From positions 18,244,061 through 18,308,060 of the forward strand of contig OX439050.1 in the NCBI GenBank assembly GCA_949317995.1: a stretch of 64,000 nucleotides of DNA. The letters run 5' to 3'. Under the pieces are notes generated by a model that was not told the DNA's origin, made no database searches, and saw nothing but the letters and a program-made list of their open reading frames with translations. Shown in pieces: positions 24,501 through 36,500 of this stretch; the first letter of the stretch is position 1; each line of letters opens with the position of its first letter. The stretch comes from Acholoe squamosa (Eukaryota > Annelida > Polychaeta > Phyllodocida > Polynoidae). The translations under genes were made by a program, and so were the position numbers.

Positions 24501-27500
24501 CTTTGTCACTCTTTTCTTCTCCAATCTTGTCTCAATTTTCTCTACCTTTTTCTGCAAGAGCTCACATTGTCTGGTCAATCTGAGATTTTCAGCTTCCAGT
24601 TGACTGCATTGCTTGGCAAAGTCTTTCCCCATTGCCTCATTAACAGCTCGTAAGGTTTCACATTGACATTTTGAAGTATCAACTTTCCTCTTACGTGTAG
24701 CAGTAGCTGGCTGTGTTATGGGAAGTTTGTAGGATGTTTGTTCCCAGATTCTAAGTTGCTCTGCTGTAGATGCATTTTTCTTCAAGTTGCGCTCTGTTTC
24801 TGCAAGGGTTTTCAGATTAGACACTAAACTTGGCTGTTTGTAATCCTTTTCATCTTTTCCACATTTTGCTATTACAGCCCTGATTGCTCTGCCCTGATCC
24901 TTCTTTCTGAATTCTTTCCAGATTTCCACTATTTCCTTATTCATAGGAGAATGGTTGATTTCGATTTCCATATCTCTGAATAAACACAAAATGAAATCAT
25001 CTAAAAAAGGGAATCTGAAGGAACCTATTGTCGCTTTGGTGCAAGAATGTTGCCACTGCTGCAGGGTCAACAAGGTAGATAATACTACCATGAGTAGAAT
25101 CTCTGAGATACCAGTTACGTACCATAAAACCTCCCTCAGAAGCCGACCCCCTAACTTCAGGGCAATTTAGAAGCCAAATTTTGTCTCATTAATTTTAAAT
25201 AGTAATCTGTAATTCACTTCATTTGAAACCTCCATTATAAGCCGATCCCCCAACTTAAGTAAATGCTAAAGGCCGAATTTGGGCCCAAATCCCAAATTTT
25301 GGTTGGCTTCTGGAGGTTTTATGGTAGTTGATCCAGATGCAGCAATAACATTGTTGCAGTTTCTAACTGCTATGAACTATGTTCCACTGCCAGACACAAG
25401 CTCAGAAAATCTTGCACATGACACCTTCAATTCACACATTCACATAATATGCTACCTAAGGTTGAGAAAAGAAAGGGCTGGATGCCCTTCATCTAATGTT
25501 AGTTAGTTAGTGTTTTACGGCACGTCAGCTACTGGTGATGGCTATTTGCGCCTAAAGGTTTTATGGAGGAAAGTTTCTACTGTTTAAATTTGACTGTAGT
25601 ATCCCAGGTTCTTGACATATGCAAGTATTGTATCCGGTCTGCAGGTATCAAATAACTCTTTCAGTGTTGTACATTGATGGTATTGTGCCCTGATGGGGCA
25701 CTGGCTACATTCCACAAGGAAATGTTCCACCGTCAGGTGTTTTTGACACCTGTTGCAAAGCGGTCTGGGTTCTCTCTTCATGAGGTGTGAATGCGTTAGT
25801 CTGGTGTGGCCTATTCTTAGTCTGTTCATGACAATTTCTTCTCTTCTGCTCTTGCATTTGGCTTTCTTGGTTGTGCCTATCTTGGGCTGTATTTTGTAGA
25901 GTTTATTGTCTCTTTCAGCGTCCCATAACTCTTGCCACTTTTGTTGGATGTATTTCCTGATTTTCTGTTTGAGGTCCTCTGATGGTAGAGTCATATCTAT
26001 TGGAACTTGATTTGTTGCATCCTTGGCAGCAACGTCTGCTAGGTCATTGCCCCTTCATCTAATGAGGCATTCCCATGAGGACTTTAGACATTAAACAAAT
26101 CAATAGAGCAGTCAATCAATACAACCTTCTTGCAGTTAGTTAGTTAGTGTTTTACGGCACGTCAGCTACTGGTGATGGCTATTTGTGCCTAAAGGTTTTA
26201 TGGAAGAAAGTTTCTACTGTTTAAATTTGACTGTAGTATCCCAGGTTCTTGACATATGCAAGTATTGTATCCGGTCTGCAGGTATCAAATAACTCTTTCA
26301 GTGTTGTACCTTCTTGCAGTAAGGCAACTATCTGTAATCATTTGAAATAATCACAACTTCATAATATTGTAAAATTCTAAAGAGAGTCTAAAGTTCTCGC
26401 TTTGAAAAAGTACTTTTTAAAAGCAAAATTTCATAATAATTTCGGTCAGAAGTAGTGTAATATTAGATGAAGCAAGGAGGCAGGTTAGAATGAGATTAAT
26501 ACATGCCATGTCTTTATTAGCATTTATTTTCAACCACTGCTCATACTGAGGAGTTATAATACTGTAGTAATCTTTGATATTCAAATCATTTGTATGGTAG
26601 TCAGAGAGCCAAGCTTAGATACTAGGAAATAGTTCAGTTCTTTTCATATGCTGCTGGTCCAAACTCATTCAAATCTGGAACCAAACAACTATTTATGAAG
26701 TACAAGGATTTTTCACCTCATGGAATTATTCATTATAATAGTAATGTTCTCAGTTGTGGTGGTCACTGTGTAATACCATAAGTAAGGCAGATAATGCATA
26801 AACTCTGCAAGCTTCTAAATGTGATTCTACTACATATTTATGGCTTAATAAGTCTGCAGAAGTATTGTAATCATCTATCATATTTACATACATGTGTATA
26901 GTATAGGATACATTGCCTATGTGTTTATCAAATAGAATAACAGATAAACCATTTTCTATACCAGGATATTATATTCCATACTGCTGTAAAATCCTAAGTA
27001 TACAGAGATGTTCAGAGGTCTAGCGATGGCAAACAAAGGGACCTGATATCTCCCCAATAAGAGATTTTGCAGCTGGTACAGTTACTGTAAACTTGGTGTT
27101 CACTCGAGGCATAGGGTCCTGGTACAGCTGGACAACTTTGTTGGAGGCTTCTTGCGATTCCACATGGCAAGGATCAATATAAGGTACACCTAAGATCTTG
27201 GAGATGGTTTTGGCATATTTTATAGCCATCTTCCCTCTGAGTTTTTCATTGGGGTGAACCCCATCAAACAGTTTTCCATACCTGTACACAGTCTTGTGCC
27301 TCCTTGTTTCATTATGTTTAACGAACCCTTCAAGATGTACTGTTGGGGTGCCCAGATCAACGCTTTTTTGCATTATCTTTCCATTGATATCTACAATGGT
27401 TCTATGAAGGCTATGCTGGTCTGGTGTGTCGTCAAATGTCTCTTGTTCGCAGAGGATTGTCTCTCGCTGGGCCTGAGAGAGAACCCTACTTTCCTTACCT

Positions 27501-30500
27501 TGTACCTCAGCCAATTTCTTCTGATATTGATTAGCTTTTGCTATGTTTACCGGCAGAATGGTAGAAAGTGCTACCTGTGGGGCCACCTCTTTTGCTTTTT
27601 CAACAAGATAAGCCAAGTCATCAATTACTGTGTTTATACAGGTGGCCACATCTTGGTCAAAACTAATGACCGAGCCATGTTTTGAAGTGATACCACATAT
27701 CCCTCCAGATATTATTATTAACTGGAACATATCCTTGGGAATCTCATGCTTGATTACCCTAGCTAAGTCTGCTAGACTTGCCCCTGGATACGACCATAAA
27801 GATATGGTACTCTTGATTTGAGCTTGAATTATATCCTTTAACAGTTTGCCTCGGGAATCGAAGATCAATAGGGTTTGAGACATTTTTGGGGCCTGCTGGA
27901 GAAATTTACCTGTAAGGAGAGCAGTGTGCAGATAAGCCAAGGAAGGGTTTGAGGAAGGCAGTTCAGGATGTAACAGCGGCAGGTCAGGGTGTAACAGTGG
28001 CAGGTCAGGGTGTAACAGCGACAGGTCAGGGTGTAACAGCGGCAGGTCAGGGTGTAACAGTGGCAGGTCAGGGTGTAACAGCGACAGGTCAGGGTGTAAC
28101 AGTGGCAGGTCAGGGTGTAACAGCAGCAGGTGAGGTTGTAACAGGGGCAAGTCAGGGTGTAACAGCGGTAGGTCAGGGTGTAACAGCAGCAGGTGAGGTT
28201 GTAACAGGGACAAGTCAGGGTGTAACAGCGGTAGGTCAGGGTGTAACAGTGGTAAGTGTGGGTGTAACAGTGGTAGGTCAGGGTGTAACAATGGTAGGTC
28301 AGGGTGTAACAGCACAGGTGAGGGAGTAACAGCAGCAGATGAGGGTGTAAAAGCAGTGGTGTGAGGAAGGCAGGGCAGTTCAGGATTTAATAGAGGCAGG
28401 TCGGGGTGTAATTATGAGAGAAGAAAAGTCCTAAAAGCCCCTAAACTTTAAACTAATCATCCAAACTTTTGGAACCAAGATCTATCTTCTGTCTGCAGAA
28501 GGTCTGTGGAAAATTTCTCTGCAGGTTTCTGAATGATAATTCAAATTTTCTGGTGGGGGCTGGGGGTGAATGGCCCCATCCCACAAATTACGAGAAAGAA
28601 TGCTCCTACTACCCCCCTCTATGAATTGTAATTATCTAAACTTTGCAACATAGATCAATTTTTCTGTAGGTCTCTAAAAGATAATTCAAATTTTCTGGGG
28701 GGGGGCTGGGGGTGAATGGCCCCATCCCACAAATTACGAGAGAGAAAACTCCAACCCCCAACCCTCTATGAATGAGAATTATCTAAACTTTGCAACATAG
28801 ATCAATTTTTCTGTAGGTCTCCAAAAGATAATTCAAATTTTCTGGGGGGGGGGGGGGGGCTGGGGGTGAATGGCCCCATCCCACAAATTACGAGAAAGAA
28901 TGCTCCTACTACCCCCCTCTATGAATTGTAATTATCTAAACTTTGCAACATAGATCTATTTTTCTGTAGGTCTCCAAAAGATAATTCAAATTTTCTGAGG
29001 GGGGGCTGGGGGTGAGTAGCCCCATCACACAAATTATGAGAAAGAAAATTCCTACCCCCCCACTACCCTCTATGAATTGTATTTATCTAAACTTTGCAAC
29101 CTTGATCTATTTTTCTGCAGGTTTCTGAAAGATAATTCAAATTTTCTGGGGGGGGCTGGGGGTGAATGGCCCCATCCCACAAATTACGAGAAATATTGCT
29201 CTTACAACCCCACTCTATGAATTGTAATTATCTAAACTTTGCAACATAGATCAATTTTTCTGTAGGTTTCTAAAAGATAATTCAAATTTTCTGGGGGGGG
29301 GCTTGGGGTGAATGGCCCCATCACACAAATTATGAGAAAGAAAACTCCAACCCCCAACCCTCTATGAATGAGAATTATCCAAACTTTGCAACCTAGATCT
29401 ATTTTTCTGTAGGTCTCTAAAAGATAATTCAAATTTTCTGAGGGGGGGCTGGGGGTGAGTAGCCCCATCACACAAATTATGAGAAAGAAAATTCCTACCC
29501 CCCCCCACTACCCTCTATGAATTGTATTTATCTACACTTTGCAACCTAGATCTATTTTTCTGCAGGTTTCTGAAAGATAATTCAAATTTTCTGGGGGGGG
29601 GGCTGGGGGTGAATGGCCCCAACACCCAATCTAAGGATATATCACTTGCTCCCTCTTCCGAAGTTCACAGGTTTCATTGGTGCTCCAAAATTATGCAAAA
29701 GTTTGCAATCTAGTTGTCTGCAGAAAGCAGGTGAGGTTGTAACAGGGACAAGTCAGGGTGTAACAACGGTAGGTCAGGGTGTAACAGTGGTAAGTGTGGG
29801 TGTAACAGTGGTAGGTCAGGGTGTAACAATGGTAGGTCAGGGTGTAACAGCACAGGTGAGGGAGTAACAGCAGCAGATGAGGGTGTAAAAGCAGTGGTGT
29901 GAGGAAGGCAGGGCAGTTCAGGATTTAATAGAGGCAGGTCGGGGTGTAATTATGAGAGAAGAAAAGTCCTAAAAGCCCCTAAACTTTAAACTAATCATCC
30001 AAACTTTTGGAACCAAGATCTATCTTCTGTCTGCAGAAGGTCTGTGGAAAATTTCTCTGCAGGTTTCTGAATGATAATTCAAATTTTCTGGTGGGGGCTG
30101 GGGGTGAATGGCCCCATCCCACAAATTACGAGAAAGAATGCTCCTACTACCCCCCTCTATGAATTGTAATTATCTAAACTTTGCAACATAGATCAATTTT
30201 TCTGTAGGTCTCTAAAAGATAATTCAAATTTTCTTGGGGGGGGGGGGCTGGGGGTGAATGGCCCCATCCCACAAATTACGAGAGAGAAAACTCCAACCCC
30301 CAACCCTCTATGAATGAGAATTATCTAAACTTTGCAACATAGATCAATTTTTCTGTAGGTCTCCAAAAGATAATTCAAATTTTCTGGGGGGGGGGCTGGG
30401 GGTGAATGGCCCCATCCCACAAATTACGAGAAAGAATGCTCCTACTACCCCCCTCTATGAATTGTAATTATCTAAACTTTGCAACATAGATCTATTTTTC

Positions 30501-33500
30501 TGTAGGTCTCCAAAAGATAATTCAAATTTTCTGAGGGGGGGCTGGGGGTGAGTAGCCCCATCACACAAATTATGAGAAAGAAAATTCCTACCCCCCCCCC
30601 CCACTACCCTCTATGAATTGTATTTATCTAAACTTTGCAACCTTGATCTATTTTTCTGCAGGTTTCTGAAAGATAATTCAAATTTTCTGGGGGGGCTGGG
30701 GGTGAATGGCCCCATCCCACAAATTACGAGAAATATTGCTCTTACAACCCCACTCTATGAATTGTAATTATCTAAACTTTGCAACATAGATCAATTTTTC
30801 TGTAGGTTTCTAAAAGATAATTCAAATTTTCTGGGGGGGGGGGCTTGGGGTGAATGGCCCCATCACACAAATTATGAGAAAGAAAACTCCAACCCCCAAC
30901 CCTCTATGAATGAGAATTATCCAAACTTTGCAACCTAGATCTATTTTTCTGTAGGTCTCTAAAAGATAATTCAAATTTTCTGAGGGGGGGCTGGGGGTGA
31001 GTAGCCCCATCACACAAATTATGAGAAAGAAAATTCCTACCCCCCCCCCCACTACCCTCTATGAATTGTATTTATCTAAACTTTGCAACCTAGATCTATT
31101 TTTCTGCAGGTTTCTGAAAGATAATTCAAATTTTCTGGGGGGGGGCTGGGGGTGAATGGCCCCAACACCCAATCTAAGGATATATCACTTGCTCCCTCTT
31201 CCGAAGTTCACAGGTTTCATTGGTGCTCCAAAATTATGCAAAAGTTTGCAATCTAGTTGTCTGCAGAAAGCACCTGAAAAAAAAAATTCAAATTTTCAGG
31301 GGGGGGGGTTGGGGGAGGATGGCCCCCAACACCCAAACTAGGGATATATCTCCTGCCCCCACTCCCTAAGATGTCATTGGTGCTCTAAAATGATCCAAAA
31401 GTGAGCAACCTAGTTGTCTGCAGAGAGCACCTGAAAGACAACTCAAATTTTGATTGAGGGGGGGGGGAGCTGGGGAGGATGACCCCCCCATCCCTAAAAT
31501 TATGAGAGAAAACTCCAACCCTTCAACTTCAAATTGCAATCCAAACTTGTGCAACTTAGCTCAATTTTCTGTCTGCAGGTCTGTGAAAAAAAATAAATCT
31601 AAATTCTCTTGTGTGAGGGGGGGGGGGGCTGGGGATGATGGCCCCAACACCCAATCTAAGGATATATCACTTGCTCCCTCTTCCTAAGTTCACAGGTGTC
31701 ATTGGTGCTCCAAAATTATGCAAAAGTTTGCAACCTAGTTATCTGCAGAAAGCACCTGAAAGAAAATTCAAATTTTCAGGGGGGGGGGGGTTGGGGGAGG
31801 ATGGCCCCAACATCCAAACTAGGAATATATCTCTTGCCCCCTCTCCTTAAGCTCAAAGAATGTCATTGGTGCTCCAAAATGATCCAAAAGTGTGCAACCT
31901 AGTTGTCTGCAGAAAGCACCTGAAAGATAATTCAAATTTTCATGGGGGGGGGGGTGGGGTGGGGAGGATGGCCCCATCCCTCAAATTATGAGAGAAAACT
32001 CCAACCCCTCAACTTTGGACCTGAATCTTAAAATTGTTATCATCCAAACTTTTGCAAACCTAGATCTATCAAAATTGTGAAAAGAATTTTTCTTGAGGGG
32101 GGGGCCCTGGGGTGGAGGGCCCCAACACCCAAATTGTGGAAAAACCCGGGCCCCCCCCCTACTCCCTGAATTTGTTATCTTGAATCATCCAATTACACAG
32201 GGAGTGTGTGAGTTTGTCAGAGGTCCCTGGGCCAGGCTGGGCTAACGACAGCTCCACATGTCACCTGATACCTGGGGCAGTTTGTGTCTTTACCTGAATT
32301 GACCATACCTTGACTCATTTGGTAAGTAAGAGAATACAAACAAAATTCCGGAATTTTGATGAATGTGCTTTTCTTTTGCCATGAAGATAAAGGCCAATGT
32401 AAGTTGTCCCAGAATAAGTGCAAAATACTTGCTTTGCATCTACCAAATAGCACAATTAACCCATCAAGTGAGCTTGAGATAGAGTAGGTGAGATCAGGTT
32501 AGGAGCTGAACATCCCAGTACTTTGGTGCGGTGTCCGTGACTGAAGGCAGCAGCCAGACGGAGTGGTGTGACATCCCACAGACCGATGGGCTCAGGCTAT
32601 ATTAGGCATCGTCGTACTGCCTTCATTTTTTCAGGATGTTTTCTTCTCCAAATTAAGTAACATACTAGAGTTTCAAAGACTTTCAAACCCTACGAATTCA
32701 TATTTTGTTTTAGTCATTTAGCTGCCACAATGATTCACAGCAGTAGTAAAAAATGAAACCTTACCTTGATAGGAAAACGGTGGACACTGCCGTGACCACC
32801 GTTGCGTCTGCTTTCAAAACGTGACCCTGACCTTGTTCCCAAGTCAAAATAGTGACGTCACACAATCAGATTTACTGCGGAGTTGCTGCGGCAGCAAAAA
32901 CAAGACTTCCGACTTTTGCGATCACAAAAAGTTTGCGCTGCGCTGCTACGGTACGTACTGCGCTACGCGCGCGATATGCAAGTGCCTACTTGAGAAAAGG
33001 TCATTAAGGTGTGGTTCCAATGACCTATGGCCTGATCTAGGTCAGGTCAAGGTCATTTTAAGGTCAAAGGTCAAATTTATTGATTTTTTTTTTGTAAATG
33101 AGTAAACATTTGTTAATATTTAGCTAGATGAATGATAGAATCAATGATCAGCTGACTCTTTTTCAATATTTGACCAAGAAGGTCAAGTTGACCTAAAGGT
33201 CAAGGTGAAGGGACATTTTGCGATCCTGCTTGTTGTGGTCAGAAATGCTTGGAACACTTAAATCGCTGTTTCTCAGAAGATATTGACACTAGGAACTTAA
33301 AATTAAAAAGTAGAGTTAAGTTTATTAAGGAGGTATTCCAATGACCTATGGCCTGACCTTGATCCAGGTCAAGGTCATTTTAAGGTCAAAGGTCAGATTT
33401 ATTGATTTTTTTTTAATGAGTTAACATTTGTTGAGATTTAGTAAAATGAATTACAGAATCAATGAATTGTTTCAATATTTCATCAAGAAGGTCAAGTTGA

Positions 33501-36500
33501 CCTATATAAGGTCAAAGTCAAAGGGACATGACATAACCAACATTTTGACAGTCCACATAAAACCATAACAATCAACCATAATTTCTTGCAAAAATATTGA
33601 GATAGGAAACTCAAAGTAAGAATAGAGATCATTTGATATGTGGTCTAGCATTTGACCTTGATATGACCTTAACCAGGGTCAAGGTCATAATAAAAAGAGG
33701 GGTCAAAGTTCTCAACAATTTTCAATGTTTTGATGTAATGTTAGTGTGAACCCAGAAGTTAAAAGTAAAGATCACATGACATGTCAAAATGTGTGGGTTG
33801 CCATTTCACCTGAAAACCTACTAGTCAGTTAGAGAAGTCCTGGTAGTTAGCCCTCCAGTAGGGGCCACCTCCAGGTGGCCCCTCCAGTGGTGGCTATAGG
33901 TGTGCTGCAGTGGGGGAGGTGTTAGAGCTAATCTCTCACTCCCCCTCACAGAGTTAATAGGTCATGATTTTGTAGTTGCTTAAAAAACATACTGCTGCCT
34001 ATTAGAAAGAAGAAAACTAGACATTTTCTAGACCTTATTTAACTAGGGAATATGTGAGTGCCATTTTTAACTATGTGAGATGTATACTTCATACCATAAA
34101 ATGCTCCTGAACTTAAGTTTTGAGTTCACCTGGGAGAAACATGACTTTTTTCTCTTCAATTTATTAAACAAATACATGTATATTGAAGCCCTCTTCAAGC
34201 CCGTTAAAATGATACCCTAATTGTCCAAATCCACCTGTAAACAGCTTCAGAATCAATAAGTAAAAACATGTCAACTTCAGCTGCTCCATTTTTGCTAAAT
34301 CACACTTTTAGCCTCTGCGCACGGCAGACCCACGCACGGCAGTTATGTCAGTGCCTATCTAAGTTGGATTTTTGGCGGGTTAAACTTATGGAACCAAAGA
34401 AAAGTATAGATCTAGCTTATGGTGAAGGCAATTGTTTAAAGTTTCTATTGGTGAAATTTCAAGTAAATTGATGAAGAAATAAAGCCAGGAGAAGTGTGCC
34501 ATATTGCATGGCGCAAATGGGTTCATATTTCTCAAAAACTCGGCTACAGGGTAACGGAGACCCCCAGAAAGGGGTCGACAGCGGTGACAAGGGTACTTCT
34601 TCGCGGGTTTTTTCTTCCAAACCCTACCCTTGCTAGGGAACTTTTTACATAATAGTCTTAGATTTTGCTCAAAATATCTTAAAATGATCTTGTTTGGGAG
34701 AAAATTGTATTTTGTTCATGCTATTTTCATGAAAACTTGGAAAATATTCATGAAAATTCTCTAAATTTTCCGCGTGAATCTGGGTATTTCGCCGGAAGTT
34801 GACCCTTGCTAGGGCCTTGCTAGGGACAATTTGCTCAAAAGTAGACCCTTGCTAGGGACATTTGTGGCTGAAACAGGAGGCTTGCTAGGGAATTTTCCTT
34901 AAAAAAGTACCCTTGCCAGCCGCACAAAAAATTCTGACCACCCCGGTCAAGGGGTTGAAAAAATTCTGACCCCCCCCCCTCAAACCCACCAGACCCCCTC
35001 TGTTGTTAAAAAATGATCACTCCCTAAGACCACCCATTGAACATGCACTGTGTGTGCAGTATTTAGGCATCACTGTACATAATCACTGATAGATTCTGAT
35101 GGAATAGGCCCATCTACTAAACAATTTCACCATCTTAAAGCTGAATATGAGCAGATTAACATATCTAAGTGGCATAATTTTACTACAAGTAGAAGTATTT
35201 TAAATTTCAGGCTAAAGGTAAAATTCAAAATAAGTTTTTGTTGAACATTTTGACATGATGCTCAAGCCTAAACTCAGTTTTGAACGATTTGTATGTTCTC
35301 AGTTTTTTTTCCCTTCACCAGCAGATCTTATTTCAATCATAACGTGTTCTGAGTATTTCCTATTAATTTTGTTCAGTTATATCTTTTGGATCTTCACATG
35401 CTGTTTGATTAGTCCAGAGCTGAACATACCTTTCACTCGGTGAATTCAGCAAATATTTGATATTTCTACACCAGTTAATCACTGTCAGCTTCGAGCATAT
35501 ATAATTTCCTATAACATTTATGTAATATGTGAGATTCTTGTAGATTGACAATTCTCTCCCAGTATCTGACTGCCCGGATTTCCCATTGAACTTTAAGTGG
35601 TACTCTACCTTTATCTGCATATATCGCAGCTAGCAATTGTTGGGGGGGGGGCATCCATAAATGATGATTGTTATGAAAAATTTGACCAGCTTTGATCCCC
35701 CCTCCCGTCGTCATGTTTTTTGCCAATTTTGCAATGCGTGCAGGTATATACATGTAGAAAACTAATTCCATCATGTCGGGCCTATTCCCCCCCCCTTCCA
35801 CATTTATGTGATAATTTGTGGATGGCCCTTTTTTTGTTTGTTTTATTTTATTTATTTATTTTTTCTATTAAATCTAGCTTCAAAATATCCCAATTTAGGA
35901 CTCAATGTACCATAATGCGTATGTCAAAACGGCCTTAGACACCCCCCCCCCCCCTCTCCCTCTGTATACGTGCACATGTTCACATTTGGCTAAGTTTTTT
36001 CTAGTAAATTACCTATAGATGTAATTTGAACCTTTGCCTATGCCTTAGGCTTAGCAAATAGACTTTTGCTACCAAGAATAGGCAGAGAAAATATACAAGA
36101 TCCAATGTCATCCAACCTGTAGATGTTGCAAACGACAGTTACCGGGTAGTCTAAATCATTTTTTAAGAAGTTTGATCATGTGATACTATTGCTGAAGACA
36201 TAAAGGAACTATACACAATGAGTTACCTGCAATTACTTACCAAAGCTATGTGTAAGATTCTGGTATTGAATCGAATAACAGATTCTCTCAATGTACACAT
36301 AGACCTAGTTTCTTTCTATTTTTCTTTCCACAGATGGCTGTTTCCAATCATTGGTCATATGGGAATAGCGATGACATCTGGAGTCATTCGCGACTTTGCA
36401 GGTCCATATTTTGTGTCTGTGAGTACAAGTTTAATATCTATATAACTTAAATTGTGCCACAATTTATTTCCAATATACTGTAGAGGTCAGCGAAAACGTA

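Noticed and set aside
25279..25506. 75-codon plus-strand frame
   Set aside because: Starts inside the MITE at 25120-25326 and shows no recognisable domain.
27884..28315. N-terminal LLHPDLP repeats of the 431-codon minus-strand frame
   Set aside because: They are the 21-bp minisatellite read in frame; a splice-acceptor-like site and a later Met give a more natural SGNH start.
27949..28329. Plus-strand frame of GVTAAGQ repeats
   Set aside because: Opposite-strand reading of the same minisatellite, with no flanking coding sequence.
29232..31052. Minus-strand frames with repeated LETYRKIDLGCKV
   Set aside because: They are translations of the 148-bp satellite monomer.
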